The position numbers and the translations under genes are program-made. Below, in pieces: positions 35,879 to 46,109 of a DNA stretch of 52,142 bases. The DNA is from Thiomicrorhabdus marina (lineage in GTDB: Bacteria; Pseudomonadota; Gammaproteobacteria; Thiomicrospirales; Thiomicrospiraceae), in contig NZ_JAGETV010000016.1 in the NCBI RefSeq assembly GCF_017571465.1, positions 1-52,142 on the forward strand, in the 5' to 3' direction. The notes under the pieces were generated by a model. It was given only the letters and a program-made list of their open reading frames with translations, had not been told where the DNA came from and made no database searches. How positions within the stretch are numbered: the first letter of the stretch is position 1; each line of letters starts with the position of its first letter.

Positions 35879-37150
35879 TTAGTTGATTCTGGTCTGCATA
35901 TAGTCGACCAAATCATCCCATGCAATGGTTTCTTGCTCAGCACCATCACGCAGTGGTTTAACCGCAGCAATTTTTTGCTCGACCTCTTGGTCGCCCAATA
36001 CTATCGCATAAGCCGCGCCGGATTTGTCGGCCTTTTTAAATTGGCTCTTGAAACTGCCACCACCAATATTCATCTGAATATTGGCCTGCGGAAATGCTTC
36101 ACGTAACGATTCTGCCAACACCATTCCAGGGCGAGTGACATTGTCACCGAGCAAGACGACAAAAACGTCCGCTTGACGCTGTGCGGGCACTAATTCTTTA
36201 TCCATCAACAAGGCGACCAAACGCTCAATGCCCATTGCAAAACCGACCGCCGGCGTTGCCTTGCCGCCAATTTGCTCAACCAAACCGTCATAACGACCAC
36301 CGGCACAAACAGTACCTTGTGCACCGAGCTCGGTTGTCACCCACTCAAACACCGTGCGGTTGTAATAATCCAGACCACGAACCAAATTCGGGTTAACTAC
36401 ATACTCGATTCCACAATCATCCAGATGTGCTTTTACTTCATCCAAATGCAGTTTAGATTCTTCGTCTAGGTGATCAATTAGTTTCGGAGCCTTATTGATA
36501 AGTTCAGCCATATCTGGATTTTTGCTATCCAAAATACGCAGTGGATTACTATCCAGACGACGAAGTGAGTCTTCGTCAAGCAGCGCTTTATGTTCGTTTA
36601 AATAAGCCACCAAAATATCACGATAAGCGGCGCGCGCTTCGGCTGAACCTAATGAATTGATTTGCAACTCAAGATTTTCCAGACCGATTTGCTCCCAAAG
36701 ACGGGCACTCAGCACAATCAATTCTGCGTCAATCTGTGCTTCTGCTAGACCGAAAACCTCAACACCGAACTGATGGAACTGACGGTAACGGCCTTTTTGC
36801 GGACGCTCATAGCGGAACATCGGGCCGGTGTAATACAATTTTTGGACTTGGTTATGCGTCAAGCCGTTTTGAATCACCGCACGTACACAACCTGCCGTTC
36901 CTTCCGGACGCAGCGTCAAACTGTCGCCATTACGATCTGCAAAAGTATACATCTCTTTTTCAACGATATCGGTCACTTCACCGATAGAACGCGCAAACAA
37001 TTCGGTTTTTTCTACAATTGGCAAACGAATTGAATGATAGCCATATTGATGCATTACCGCTTCAGCGCTAGAAATCAAAAAATCAAAGGCTTCCGCATCT
37101 GCTGCGTAAATATCATTCATGCCGCGAATCGCGGTAATTTTGTTTGCCAT
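35879..37150 (-). CDS. hisS: Histidyl-tRNA synthetase
   Basis: 423 residues, class II synthetase. Motif 2 appears in [12 protein letters not shown] (near 78-89) and [19 protein letters not shown] (near 109-127). The histidine-specific segment [15 protein letters not shown] lies near 258-272. Motif 3 is [10 protein letters not shown] near 300-310. The C-terminal anticodon-binding domain follows. It is downstream of rodZ. In the usual gammaproteobacterial order ispG lies between rodZ and hisS, but here it is absent. Confidence 0.97.
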   Translation of the reverse strand: MANKITAIRGMNDIYAADAEAFDFLISSAEAVMHQYGYHSIRLPIVEKTELFARSIGEVTDIVEKEMYTFADRNGDSLTLRPEGTAGCVRAVIQNGLTHNQVQKLYYTGPMFRYERPQKGRYRQFHQFGVEVFGLAEAQIDAELIVLSARLWEQIGLENLELQINSLGSAEARAAYRDILVAYLNEHKALLDEDSLRRLDSNPLRILDSKNPDMAELINKAPKLIDHLDEESKLHLDEVKAHLDDCGIEYVVNPNLVRGLDYYNRTVFEWVTTELGAQGTVCAGGRYDGLVEQIGGKATPAVGFAMGIERLVALLMDKELVPAQRQADVFVVLLGDNVTRPGMVLAESLREAFPQANIQMNIGGGSFKSQFKKADKSGAAYAIVLGDQEVEQKIAAVKPLRDGAEQETIAWDDLVDYMQTRIN

Positions 37151-37192
37151 CTTGGTACTCTGTGTATTTATATTAATATTTGAATTGCTAAA

Positions 37193-37699
37193 TTATTCGG
37201 CGCTTGGCGAAGGCGTTATTGGTGACTCACTTAAAGGACTAAGCAATTGTTCAGTCGGCGCCTGATTAACTTCGGTTTTGGAATTGTCCGGCCAGACCAT
37301 CCATAACAGAAAAGCAATCACGCCAATACCAAACAAATAAACTAAAGCACGGCCAGCCGGACGCGCAAAGAAAGGTTTTTTATCTTCATAACTGTAATAA
37401 CGCTGCACCGAATGCAAATCACTGACTACCTCACTTCTCGGGAAGTAATGCTCTATTTGCTCACTTGGAATATTTAACATAGCAGCATAATTACGTACAT
37501 AACCGCGCTCGAACGGTGACATACTAGTCGGTTCCAGCTCGTCACTTTCTAAACGATTTAGCTGTTGTAATGACATATTCAGCTGACTAGAAACCGTATC
37601 TAGCGTTAAATGCTGCGCTTCTCGCGCTTCACGCAGTAATACGTTTAAAGCCATGGTATCAATACTCTGTTCTGACGCCACTCGCTCAACTTCACTCAT
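37193..37699 (-). CDS. rodZ: RodZ-like HTH membrane protein, short form
   Basis: 168 residues. An N-terminal HTH_25 domain (about 15-90, LLREAREAQHLTLDTVSSQLNMSL pattern) is followed by a basic/aromatic linker and one membrane helix (about 115-133). A short periplasmic tail rich in Pro and Ser completes it. RodZ links the MreB cytoskeleton to the membrane. The periplasmic beta domain (DUF4115) of full-length RodZ, usually around 300 residues in total, is missing. The gene begins 21 bases after the rlmN stop. Confidence 0.85.
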   Translation of the reverse strand: MSEVERVASEQSIDTMALNVLLREAREAQHLTLDTVSSQLNMSLQQLNRLESDELEPTSMSPFERGYVRNYAAMLNIPSEQIEHYFPRSEVVSDLHSVQRYYSYEDKKPFFARPAGRALVYLFGIGVIAFLLWMVWPDNSKTEVNQAPTEQLLSPLSESPITPSPSAE

Positions 37700-37720
37700 A
37701 CAACCTCAACCTTAGTTCTG

Positions 37721-38890
37721 TTAATTCGTTTTCTGTTTTAAATTCATTTCCACGTGGTGCAAGGTTCTCTTAGTACGATCCTTAACCTTACCTGCCAACT
37801 GACCGCAAGCAGCATCAATATCATCACCACGAGTTTTGCGCACCGTCACATTCAAACCACCATTTTCCAAAACATCACGGAAACGGTGAATGGCGTTATT
37901 CGATGAACGTTTGTAATCAGTATTTGGGAAAGGGTTAAACGGAATCAGATTAACCTTACAAGGCAAGTCACCAAGTAACTCAACTAACTGATGAGCATGC
38001 TCAATGCGATCATTGATGTGATCGATCATCACATATTCTACAGTGACGTGTTTTTTGCTGTGACCGCCTTCAACAAAGCGATGCAGACTCGGCATCAATA
38101 ATTCTAGCGGATACTTTTCATTGATCGGCACCAGAATATTACGCAGTTCGTTATTTGGAGCATGTAGGGAAATCGCTAACGAGACATCAACTTCAGCTTT
38201 AATCATATCAATCGCCGGCACTACACCCGCAGTACTTATTGTGACACGGCGCTTCGATAGACCATAAGCAAAATCATCCATCAAAATACGTGCTGCCGGA
38301 AAAGTATGTTTGACATTTAAAAGCGGCTCACCCATGCCCATAAACACGACATTAGTAATTCGGCGTTCTTCCTTCGGAAGGCAACCAAGCGCTTTATTCG
38401 CCACCCACATCTGAGCGATGATTTCCCAATTCTCTAAGTTACGGTTAAAGCCTTGTTTACCCGTCGAGCAGAAACTGCAATCCAACGCACAACCCACTTG
38501 AGAACTAATACACAAGGTGCCACGGTTTTTTTCAGGGATAAAAACCGTTTCTATGGAATTTTTGTTATCGACTTCCAGCAACCATTTAATCGTGCCATCT
38601 TCCGACAATTGTTCAGCAACAATTTTCGGAGTGCGCACGGTAGCAACACTTTTTAAGTTCTCACGCAGTGCCTTGCTCAGGTTGGTCATTTCATCAAAAT
38701 CACTGACCCCGAACTGGTGAATCCATTTCATTACCTGACCGGCGCGAAACGGCTTCTCACCAATGCTTTTAAAAAACGCTTCCATTGCCTGGCGATCCAT
38801 GCCAAGCAAATCAACTTTCTGCACCGGAGTGGAAGAATTTGATTCTGAGCCTAAATCAGTCGTTTGTGTTACGGCATTTTGTTCAGTCAT
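37721..38890 (-). CDS. rlmN: Dual-specificity 23S rRNA/tRNA adenine C2-methyltransferase
   Basis: 389 residues. The radical-SAM cluster motif is [11 protein letters not shown] (CxxxCxxC). The methyl-carrying cysteine is expected in AACGQLAGK near the C-terminus. It methylates A2503 of 23S rRNA and A37 of some tRNAs. The ATG at 38890 overlaps the ndk stop (TGATG), so the two are coupled; an in-frame ATG five codons upstream is possible. The Gln/Ser-rich N-terminal extension is longer than usual. Confidence 0.96.
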   Translation of the reverse strand: MTEQNAVTQTTDLGSESNSSTPVQKVDLLGMDRQAMEAFFKSIGEKPFRAGQVMKWIHQFGVSDFDEMTNLSKALRENLKSVATVRTPKIVAEQLSEDGTIKWLLEVDNKNSIETVFIPEKNRGTLCISSQVGCALDCSFCSTGKQGFNRNLENWEIIAQMWVANKALGCLPKEERRITNVVFMGMGEPLLNVKHTFPAARILMDDFAYGLSKRRVTISTAGVVPAIDMIKAEVDVSLAISLHAPNNELRNILVPINEKYPLELLMPSLHRFVEGGHSKKHVTVEYVMIDHINDRIEHAHQLVELLGDLPCKVNLIPFNPFPNTDYKRSSNNAIHRFRDVLENGGLNVTVRKTRGDDIDAACGQLAGKVKDRTKRTLHHVEMNLKQKTN

Positions 38891-39324
38891 CAGTGGCGAC
38901 CGCAAATCTCATTTTCAGTGAAGAAATAGGCTATTTCACGCGCCGCACTTTCTGGAGAATCCGAACCATGTGCAGAGTTTTCGCGAACCGACAATGCGAA
39001 ATCGGCACGAATGGTTCCCGGCGCTGCTTTTGCCGGGTCAGTCACACCCATAACTTCACGGTTTTTAGCGATTGCATTTTCGCCTTCTAAAACCTGTACC
39101 ACAATCGGTGCAGAAATCATATATTCCACTAATGGCTCATAGAAATCACGGCCTTTATGTTCAGCATAGAAACCTTCCGCCTGCTCACGAGTTAAACGCA
39201 ACATTTTAGAAGCAACAACACTGAGTCCGTTGCTCTCAAGACGCTTCAGAATTTCGCCGATTAGGTCGCGCTTAACCGCATCCGGTTTAATAATTGAAAA
39301 GGTACGTTCCACGTTCTTCACCAT
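38890..39324 (-). CDS. ndk: Nucleoside diphosphate kinase
   Basis: 144 residues. It transfers phosphate between nucleoside tri- and diphosphates. The active-site His lies in NSAHGSDS (near 115-122), and the N-terminal [14 protein letters not shown] is typical. First gene of the ndk-rlmN-rodZ-hisS run; its stop overlaps the rlmN ATG. Confidence 0.97.
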   Translation of the reverse strand: MVKNVERTFSIIKPDAVKRDLIGEILKRLESNGLSVVASKMLRLTREQAEGFYAEHKGRDFYEPLVEYMISAPIVVQVLEGENAIAKNREVMGVTDPAKAAPGTIRADFALSVRENSAHGSDSPESAAREIAYFFTENEICGRH

Positions 39325-39404
39325 AATTTTTTAGATTTGCAGTATTTTAGCAGGGATTACTAAGCCATGCATAAAACATCGACAAAAACAAAAGCCCCAG
39401 ACTA

Positions 39405-39667
39405 GGGTCTGTTGAAAATTCATACTTGATTCTGTTGTCGCTTAAAAATTCGACAATCAAGGCGCTCTGATCGCAGTTTAGTATCTAAATAAGGGATGAA
39501 TAACGCAGAGTGTCGGATTTTTAAGCACAACCCGAAGGGTCATCGCCATTTTCACGCCAACTGTGTTGAAAAGTCGATTAAATAGAATGACTATTTCTCA
39601 CGATTTCCGCCTTGTTGGACGCAAAAATGGCAGTGGCAGAACCTAATTATGAATTTTTAACAGACCC
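39405..39667. mobile_element. MITE-like element with 20-bp terminal inverted repeats
   Basis: 263 bases without a gene. Left end GGGTCTGTTGAAAATTCATA and right end, inverted, GGGTCTGTTAAAAATTCATA agree at 19 of 20 bases. Inside, a second pair of inverted repeats is present near 39435-39456 and 39511-39533 (GTTGTCGCTTAAAAATTCGAC against the inverted right copy). It sits between ndk and iscA and appears to split an older terminator-type stem (AAAGCCCCAG left, CTGAGGCTCTT right). Confidence 0.7.
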
Positions 39668-39700
39668 CAAGCTGAGGCTCTTGATAGAAAGCTAACGACT

Positions 39701-40027
39701 TTATACGGTAAAAGACTCACCACATCCGCAACTGTCTTTTACATTCGGGTTATTGAATTCGAACCCTTCGTTCAGCAAGCTTTCACGCACATAATCAATT
39801 TCCATACCATCGATATTACCGAGACTTTTGAAATCAACCACAACTTTCACGCCATGGCTTTCAAATACTTGATCATCGCTTTCAACAGTATCTGCGTAAT
39901 CAACAACATAAGCAAAGCCTGCACAACCGCTGACTTTGGTAGAAACTCTTAAACCTATGCCACTTCCACGCTTAGCAATCATGGTATTAACTCTTTGCGC
40001 TGCAGATTCGGTTAAGGTGACAGCCAT
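39701..40027 (-). CDS. iscA: A-type iron-sulfur carrier protein IscA
   Basis: 108 residues with the three conserved cysteines at Cys35 (SGCAGFAY), Cys100 and Cys102 (DSCGCGESF). It delivers Fe-S clusters or iron to client proteins. It lies 89 bases after iscR on the same strand. iscS and iscU, normally between the two, are absent. Its codons and length are normal. Confidence 0.92.
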   Translation of the reverse strand: MAVTLTESAAQRVNTMIAKRGSGIGLRVSTKVSGCAGFAYVVDYADTVESDDQVFESHGVKVVVDFKSLGNIDGMEIDYVRESLLNEGFEFNNPNVKDSCGCGESFTV

Positions 40028-40116
40028 AATTCTCTCCTAATTCGACTTCTGTCGAACTCAATCAACATATCAGAGAGTAATTATAGCAAAAGCCTTATCA
40101 CATAGAAGAAATCGAC

Positions 40117-40548
40117 TTAACCAAATTTCACTTCAGCAAGATTAGACTGTTTCTGATCCAGAATCGATTGAATTGAAATACCTTGCAGAAAATCATCAAT
40201 TGTCCCGCTCAACTGAGTCCATAGCTCATGCGACAAGCATTCTTCACCATCATGGCAATTTTGCTTCCCTTTGCATTTGCGGGCATCAATCATCTCATCC
40301 ACAGCATGAATGATTTGACCCACTGAAATCTCACGAGCATGACGGCTTAAACGGTAACCCCCACCTGGGCCTCGTGCCGACGAAACCAATTGCGCACGCT
40401 TTAGCTTGGCAAAAAGTTGTTCAAGGTATGATAACGAGATGCCTTGACGCTCTGAAATCAATGATAAGGTCACCGCGCCTTTTTCCTGATTTAACGCGAT
40501 ATCAATCATTGCAGTCACCGCATAACGGCCTTTCGATGTAATTTTCAT
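40117..40548 (-). CDS. iscR: Fe-S cluster-sensing Rrf2 regulator IscR
   Basis: 143 residues. The winged helix-turn-helix lies at about 1-70 (MKITSKGRYAVTAMIDIAL start). The [2Fe-2S] ligands Cys92, Cys98, Cys104 and His107 are in CKGKQNCHDGEECLSH and match the known positions. It represses isc genes when loaded with a cluster. Upstream at about 40600-40617 the minus strand has an imperfect inverted repeat (ACTCCCAC, GTCGGTAGT) that might be an IscR site. It follows trmJ and cysE but is separated from cysE by a terminator. Confidence 0.95.
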   Translation of the reverse strand: MKITSKGRYAVTAMIDIALNQEKGAVTLSLISERQGISLSYLEQLFAKLKRAQLVSSARGPGGGYRLSRHAREISVGQIIHAVDEMIDARKCKGKQNCHDGEECLSHELWTQLSGTIDDFLQGISIQSILDQKQSNLAEVKFG

Positions 40549-40805
40549 TCTGTAAATACCTTTTTTAACTTTTCCCGTTTTTTCTATCTAATCGGCAACT
40601 ACCGACCGTGGGAGTAAATTTTCTTTAAAACTGGATTTTCGAACAGAATCGTACAATAACCCTGCAAAATATACAACAATATTCAAACGTCCACAGGCCG
40701 CTTCAGCAAAGGCTCGCAAACTTTTAAGCAGTTTTACTCAATGCATAAACATTAATATCCACAGGGTTTTACGTAGAGCATAGAAGACATACCATTTCTC
40801 CAAAT
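40549..40805 (-). promoter_or_regulatory. iscR upstream region
   Basis: 257 bases between the cysE terminator and iscR. It contains the imperfect inverted repeat around 40600-40617 and A/T-rich tracts. No firm -35/-10 pair could be chosen. Confidence 0.35.
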
Positions 40806-40845
40806 AAAAAAAGCACTACTAAAAAAATCCAGCAGTGCTTTTTAC
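40806..40845 (-). terminator. Terminator downstream of cysE
   Basis: AAAAAGCACTACT and the complementary CAGTGCTTTTT form a stem; the minus strand ends in a T run. Confidence 0.8.
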
Positions 40846-40866
40846 GTAAAAAACAACCATAAAAAG

Positions 40867-41673
40867 TTATTCTGTCTTCGCCTCAACCTCTTGTCTCGCT
40901 TTAAGGTGGGCTGCTTGTTCAGGATCACCTGGATCAAGCACGGCATCATCTAGCTTCGGCAATTTCATATCAATTTCCTCTCCACCAAGACGTGCTAACT
41001 CTTTCGCCATTTTCTCAAGTTTTTCGTCCTGTCCTTGAATATGATCCAACAAACTATAAATGGCCTTTTCAACCGGGTCGGACATTTCCTGACTAACACC
41101 ATAGGCATCGAAACCAATTTTTTCAGCCATCTTTTCACGACGGCGTTTAACGTCATCGCCTTTAGCATTCACGACTCGCCCAGGAATACCGACAACCGTT
41201 TGATCGCTTTCCACTGATTTCAATACCACCGCATTCGAACCGATACGCGCCTGCGAACCAATCTCAATCGGCCCGAGCACCTTCGCTCCTGCACCGACCA
41301 CGACCCCGTCTCGCAATGTAGGGTGACGCTTCCCCGGGAGCCATGAAGTTCCGCCAAGCGTCACACCATGATATAAAGTACAGTCATTGCCGATTTCTGC
41401 GGTTTCACCAATCACCACGCCCATGCCATGGTCGATAAAAAAGCGATCGCCGATTTTCGCTGCCGGATGAATCTCGATACCGGTCAACCAACGCGCCAGC
41501 CCTGACAACCAACGTGCGAACCATTTGAGACGCCAATTCCACAAAGCATGCGCCATACGATACAAAAGAATCGCGTGTAACCCAGGATAGGTCGTCAATA
41601 CCTCAAAAGTATTGCGCGCAGCAGGATCACGGTCGAATACGCAATTAATATCGGAACGTAGTCGTTTAAACAT
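40867..41673 (-). CDS. cysE: Serine O-acetyltransferase
   Basis: 268 residues. It makes O-acetylserine for cysteine synthesis. The left-handed beta-helix of hexapeptide repeats spans about 70-170 ([28 protein letters not shown] region) with the catalytic His in DHGMGVVIG. The charged C-terminal tail is longer than in short plastid-type enzymes. The ATG overlaps the trmJ stop by one base. cysE next to isc genes supplies the cysteine needed for Fe-S assembly. Confidence 0.94.
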   Translation of the reverse strand: MFKRLRSDINCVFDRDPAARNTFEVLTTYPGLHAILLYRMAHALWNWRLKWFARWLSGLARWLTGIEIHPAAKIGDRFFIDHGMGVVIGETAEIGNDCTLYHGVTLGGTSWLPGKRHPTLRDGVVVGAGAKVLGPIEIGSQARIGSNAVVLKSVESDQTVVGIPGRVVNAKGDDVKRRREKMAEKIGFDAYGVSQEMSDPVEKAIYSLLDHIQGQDEKLEKMAKELARLGGEEIDMKLPKLDDAVLDPGDPEQAAHLKARQEVEAKTE

Positions 41674-42491
41674 TAATCACTATCCTTGTTTGAGACGCCG
41701 ACTTTTCGCTGGGTAGCACTTAAGACCCCGCGCAAAATATCAATCTCTTTAACATCCAATTGCGCACGGTTAAACAAACGACGCATACGACGCATAAAAC
41801 GCGCGTTCTTAGATGGGTCCAAAAACTCAACATCCTGCAACGCTTGAAAAAGGTGATCGTAAAAACCTTCCAGCTGATCGCTGGTCGCTAACTGATGACG
41901 ATAGCCACTGCTGTGAACCGATTTTATTTCGGTCGCCATCAAACATTCATATGCGAACACCTGCACCGCCGCACTGATATTCAATGAACTATAAGTCGGG
42001 TTACTCGGAATATGCGAAAGATAATTACATAAATCCAATTCGGCATTACTCAGCCCTGAATCTTCTCGTCCAAACACCAAGGCTACCTCAGCATCTTCAT
42101 CTTGACCGACCGTCTGCAATGCTAACTCAGCGGTTTGACGGACATCCAACTGCGGCCAAGAAACTTTACGCAGGCGAGCGCTGGCACCAAACGCCAACTG
42201 CACACCTTGCAAAGCCTCTTCCAAAGAAGAAACCACCTTGGCATCATTTAACACATCGGCGGCACTGGAAGCACGAGCAGAAGCAACTTGCGAAGGATAC
42301 TCTTTCGGATTAACCAAAACCAGCTGACTCAGACCCATATTTTTCATTGCACGGGCGATACCGCCTATATTGCCTGGGTGAGAAGTTTCCACCAACACAA
42401 TTCGAATTTTGGCAAGCTTTGGATCCAAGCGGTAATCTTCAATCATCGTTTTCTCTATTTCATCATCAAGTTTATCGAGAGCATCATCCAA
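41673..42491 (-). CDS. trmJ: tRNA (cytidine/uridine-2'-O-)-methyltransferase TrmJ
   Basis: 272 residues. A SPOUT-fold methyltransferase for position 32 of tRNA. Motif 1 is [16 protein letters not shown] (near 37-52), motif 2 [14 protein letters not shown] (near 137-150), and motif 3 [21 protein letters not shown] (near 161-181). The C-terminal dimer helix is present. An acidic N-terminal extension of about 25 residues precedes the domain. First gene of trmJ-cysE, divergent from suhB. Confidence 0.94.
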   Translation of the reverse strand: MDDALDKLDDEIEKTMIEDYRLDPKLAKIRIVLVETSHPGNIGGIARAMKNMGLSQLVLVNPKEYPSQVASARASSAADVLNDAKVVSSLEEALQGVQLAFGASARLRKVSWPQLDVRQTAELALQTVGQDEDAEVALVFGREDSGLSNAELDLCNYLSHIPSNPTYSSLNISAAVQVFAYECLMATEIKSVHSSGYRHQLATSDQLEGFYDHLFQALQDVEFLDPSKNARFMRRMRRLFNRAQLDVKEIDILRGVLSATQRKVGVSNKDSD

Positions 42492-42615
42492 TCAACATAA
42501 TTAGATACCCTATTATTCGCTATAATTTGCAGCAACTTTACTAGGCGCTCATTGTAACCTTTTCAATAAGCAGAATCATGCCGAGTCGCCTGCAACCAAT
42601 ATTAAAGGATTCAAG

Positions 42616-43416
42616 ATGCACCCTCTACTCAATATCGCCAAGGAAGCCGCAGAAGCCGCCGGCAATGTCATTCGCTTTTACCAAGACCGCTTCGACCAAA
42701 TCACCGTCGAACAAAAAGGCCGTAACGACTACGTTAGCCAATGCGATTTCGAAGCCGAACAAGCAATTATCAAAACCATCCGTAAATATCACGGTAACCA
42801 CAAAATTATTGCTGAAGAGAGTGGCGTGCAAAACGGTAACGGCGATGTCGAATGGATTATCGATCCGCTAGACGGCACCACCAACTTCCTGCACCAGTTT
42901 CCGCAATTTGCAGTATCGATTGCTGTAACGGTAAAAGGCAAGCTTACCCACGCGGTGATTTACGATCCGATTGCTGAAGAGATGTTCACCGCAACCAAAG
43001 GTTCGGGCGCCTACTTAAACAACCATCGTATTCGCGTCAGCGGCCAGAAAACACTGGATAATGCGCTGTTAGCAACCGGCTTCCCATACCATGATTTCAG
43101 CTATATCGATGCTTATCTGGCAAGTTTCAAAGCCTTTATGACCAGCACCGCCGGCATTCGTCGCGCAGGCTCTGCCGCATTGGATTTGGCTTATGTTGCT
43201 TGCGGTCGCGTCGACGGCTTCTGGGAACTAAACTTAAAACCTTGGGACATTGCGGCTGGTGCGTTGATCATTAAAGAAGCCGGCGGTCTAGCGACCGATT
43301 TTGCTGGCGGTGAAAACTTTTTAGAAAGCGGTAATATTATGGCGGCCAACCCGAAAATGTATAAAGAAATGGCACAAGTCATCGGAAAAACCATTCCGGC
43401 CGAACTACGCAAATAA
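42616..43416 (+). CDS. suhB: Inositol-1-monophosphatase family protein SuhB
   Basis: 266 residues. The metal-binding motif is DPLDGTTNFLHQFP (near 83-96) and the second motif WDIAAGALIIKEAGG (near 210-224). The glutamate EESG (near 67-70) completes the site. SuhB also acts in rRNA transcription antitermination. AAAGGA precedes the ATG. Divergent from trmJ and convergent with rimI, with 13 bases between stops. Confidence 0.96.
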   Translation: MHPLLNIAKEAAEAAGNVIRFYQDRFDQITVEQKGRNDYVSQCDFEAEQAIIKTIRKYHGNHKIIAEESGVQNGNGDVEWIIDPLDGTTNFLHQFPQFAVSIAVTVKGKLTHAVIYDPIAEEMFTATKGSGAYLNNHRIRVSGQKTLDNALLATGFPYHDFSYIDAYLASFKAFMTSTAGIRRAGSAALDLAYVACGRVDGFWELNLKPWDIAAGALIIKEAGGLATDFAGGENFLESGNIMAANPKMYKEMAQVIGKTIPAELRK

Positions 43417-43429
43417 TAAATTTAGCTGG

Positions 43430-43924
43430 CTAACGGCTACTTAACAGCAATGACATCAGGATGGCATCTTCTTTGCCATCCTCAGCCGCATAATAATTCT
43501 TACGCACCCCGTCCTCATTAAAGCCGAGCTGTTGATACAACTTTCTAGCACGTAGATTGGATTCTCTAACCTCTAACAAAATGAGTTGAAAATTCGCATC
43601 TAGCAGATGTTTTTTCAGTTCGGAAAAAGCCAGTTTGGCCAAACCCTGCCCTTGGCATTCACTGCGAATACAAAAATTCAGCAAATGCGCTTCATCTAAC
43701 ACGGTTAGCAAACAGCAATAACCGAGCACTTGGTCATCAACATCGCAAAACAGGTAATTCAAACCTTGATCTAAACTGTTCTCGAAACCTTTTTGGCTCC
43801 ACGGAAATTGATAAGCAGATTTTTCAATCTTCATTACCTCTGGTAAATCCGATTGCAATATGGTGCGAAGATAACTCAGCTCTGAATGGGCAAAGCGAGA
43901 ATCAATTTTCAAGGATTCAGGCAT
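43430..43924 (-). CDS. rimI: Ribosomal protein bS18 alanine N-acetyltransferase
   Basis: 164 residues, GNAT fold. The acetyl-CoA loop is RSECQGQGLAKLAF (near 94-107), and ARKLYQQLGF (near 136-145) follows. RimI acetylates the N-terminus of S18. It overlaps the preceding gene by eight bases. In E. coli rimI lies directly after holD, and the same place here supports the holD assignment of the neighbour. Confidence 0.9.
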   Translation of the reverse strand: MPESLKIDSRFAHSELSYLRTILQSDLPEVMKIEKSAYQFPWSQKGFENSLDQGLNYLFCDVDDQVLGYCCLLTVLDEAHLLNFCIRSECQGQGLAKLAFSELKKHLLDANFQLILLEVRESNLRARKLYQQLGFNEDGVRKNYYAAEDGKEDAILMSLLLSSR

Positions 43925-44531
43925 GCAAAGTACTAGCCTGTTGATAGAAGGATTTTTTTGCGTAAGGATCGGAAAGCATTAAATCGAAATCCGGCACCGA
44001 TATAATCTCTGCGCCTTCGGAAAGCATTTCATTAATCGGGTGTTCATCATCCATACTCAATAGACGCTCCGCCCCCATACCAATGATTTCTTCAACCGAA
44101 GCAAAAGCTTGCTCTTCCGTAGTCAGTAAAGCGGAATCGACAAATAAAACCTGTTCTTCATGCCAGTTAAAGGCCTGCATAATATTTGACCATAACCGCC
44201 ATTCAAGCGATTCATCATCTTGCCAGAAATCCTGCAAACCGTGACCAATCACTACCACCGGATTTTCAACCGTCTGCACGACTGTTTTTGGCACGGCGGC
44301 CGCTTGCACTGCCTGCGGCTGAGAAACCGATTCAACTTGCTGCGGCTCTGCCCCCATGGTCATTACCGATTCGGAAGCCTCTAAAACTTCCTCATTAACG
44401 GCTATAGGTTTAGAAGCAGGTACTTGCGCAACAGAAAAACCGGAACGCATCTGCCATTGGGTTACCCCAAGATTTTGGTAAAAAGCGCCAGAAAACTTGA
44501 TTTTATGGATGCTTGACGTTGAGTCCGACAA
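43917..44531 (-). CDS. holD: Probable DNA polymerase III psi subunit (HolD-like)
   Basis: 204 residues. The N-terminal segment YQNLGVTQWQMRSG (about 18-31) resembles the psi motif that contacts clamp-loader/SSB partners. The C-terminal part (from about 90), with HPINEMLSEGAEIISVPDFDLMLSDPYAKKSFYQQ, resembles the psi core. Between them is a low-complexity Val/Gln/Pro-rich linker (about 40-85). The overlap with rimI supports HolD by synteny. Sequence evidence alone is modest, since psi subunits diverge fast. Confidence 0.55.
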   Translation of the reverse strand: MSDSTSSIHKIKFSGAFYQNLGVTQWQMRSGFSVAQVPASKPIAVNEEVLEASESVMTMGAEPQQVESVSQPQAVQAAAVPKTVVQTVENPVVVIGHGLQDFWQDDESLEWRLWSNIMQAFNWHEEQVLFVDSALLTTEEQAFASVEEIIGMGAERLLSMDDEHPINEMLSEGAEIISVPDFDLMLSDPYAKKSFYQQASTLHA

Positions 44532-46076
44532 TTAAAGCCCCGCTTGCGGATGCGCCTTAACCGCCGAATCTTTCAACTTATTCAAAGCATTGATATACGC
44601 TTTAGCAGAAGCGATAACAATGTCGGTCGACGAGCCTTGACCATTCACAATACGGCCGCCCTTTTCCATACGTACCGAAGTTTCCCCCAACGCATCGGTG
44701 CCATTGGTCACATTACTCACCGAATACAATTCCAAGGTCGCGCCGGAACTCACCATTGATTCAATCGCCTTAAAAGTCGCATCAACCACCCCGCCGCCTT
44801 CGGCTTCAGCCGTATGCTCTTGCCCTTCAATCCAAAGCGTTACCTTAGCCACCGGAGATTCACCAGTCTCACTCGACACTTTCAGCGACACCAGTTTGTA
44901 ACTTTCATTCTCTACCGATTCATTGTTATTGTCGGTCGCCAAGGCTTGAATATCTTCATCATAGATTTCATGCTTACGATCAGCCAAGCTCTTAAAACGA
45001 ACAAACAGCTCATTCAACTCTTGCTCGGTCTCAACGCTAATACCCAACTCTTCCAAACGCGTTTTAAAGGCATTGCGACCGGAGTGTTTACCAAGCACCA
45101 TCTTATTCGCGCTCCAGCCTACATCTTCGGCACGCATGATTTCGTAAGTTTCACGATGCTTCAGTACACCATCTTGGTGAATACCCGACTCATGTGCAAA
45201 AGCATTAGCACCAACAATCGCCTTGTTCGGCTGCACTGCAAAACCGGTGATATTGGCGACTAACTTAGATGCCGGCACAATTTCTTGAGTGACAATTCGG
45301 GTATCGACGTCAAATACGTCTTGGCGAGTTTTTACCGCCATTACTACTTCTTCCAGAGCGGTATTACCGGCACGCTCACCTAAACCGTTAATAGTACATT
45401 CGACCTGACGCGCACCGTTTTGCACCGCTGCAAGCGAGTTGGCAACCGCCAAACCTAAATCGTTGTGGCAGTGCGCCGAAAAAATCGCTTTATCGGAATT
45501 TGGGATGCGCGTCAGCAAATCCTTAAACAAGGCGCCGAACTGCTCCGGCACGTTATAGCCAACCGTATCAGGAATATTAATCGTTCCAGCACCGGCATCA
45601 ATGGCCGCCTCAATAACACGACACAAAAAGTCTGGATCGGAACGCCCGGCATCTTCCGGCGAGAATTCGACATTATCCGTGTATTGACGCGCGAGCTTAA
45701 CCGCCCAGACCGCACGCTCAACCACTTCATCCGGTGACATGCGCAGTTTCTTTTCCATATGAATTGGCGAGGTAGCAATAAAGGTATGGATTCGCCCGGA
45801 ATTCGCGGGCTTAATCGCCTCACCGGCCCGGCGAATATCGTTTTCCACCGCACGCGCCAAACCACAGATCGTACTGTCTTGAATTACATTAGCGACGGCT
45901 TGAACCGATTCAAAATCACCAACTGACGCCGCGGGAAAACCTGCTTCAATAACATCGACTTTTAGTTTTTCTAACTGTTTAGCGATGCGCACTTTCTCTT
46001 CACGCGTCATCGAGGCACCAGGACTCTGCTCACCGTCTCGAAGCGTGGTATCAAAAATAACTAGATGGTCTTTCAT
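44532..46076 (-). CDS. leuA: 2-Isopropylmalate synthase
   Basis: 514 residues. First committed step of leucine synthesis, condensing acetyl-CoA with 2-oxoisovalerate. The N-terminal motif [13 protein letters not shown] (near 8-20) and the metal site [13 protein letters not shown] (near 202-214) are present. The C-terminal LeuA dimer/allosteric domain (about 385-505) is the leucine feedback site. Pathway partners ilvIHC lie about 23 kb away; pssA precedes leuA on the same strand with a 33-base gap. Confidence 0.96.
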   Translation of the reverse strand: MKDHLVIFDTTLRDGEQSPGASMTREEKVRIAKQLEKLKVDVIEAGFPAASVGDFESVQAVANVIQDSTICGLARAVENDIRRAGEAIKPANSGRIHTFIATSPIHMEKKLRMSPDEVVERAVWAVKLARQYTDNVEFSPEDAGRSDPDFLCRVIEAAIDAGAGTINIPDTVGYNVPEQFGALFKDLLTRIPNSDKAIFSAHCHNDLGLAVANSLAAVQNGARQVECTINGLGERAGNTALEEVVMAVKTRQDVFDVDTRIVTQEIVPASKLVANITGFAVQPNKAIVGANAFAHESGIHQDGVLKHRETYEIMRAEDVGWSANKMVLGKHSGRNAFKTRLEELGISVETEQELNELFVRFKSLADRKHEIYDEDIQALATDNNNESVENESYKLVSLKVSSETGESPVAKVTLWIEGQEHTAEAEGGGVVDATFKAIESMVSSGATLELYSVSNVTNGTDALGETSVRMEKGGRIVNGQGSSTDIVIASAKAYINALNKLKDSAVKAHPQAGL

Positions 46077-46109
46077 ACAATTCTCACAAATTAGCTTTTA
46101 CAACAGCGC

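Noticed and set aside
44814-45263. A 149-residue plus-strand frame antisense to leuA
   Set aside because: leuA is certain on the other strand; this is a shadow of its codon usage.
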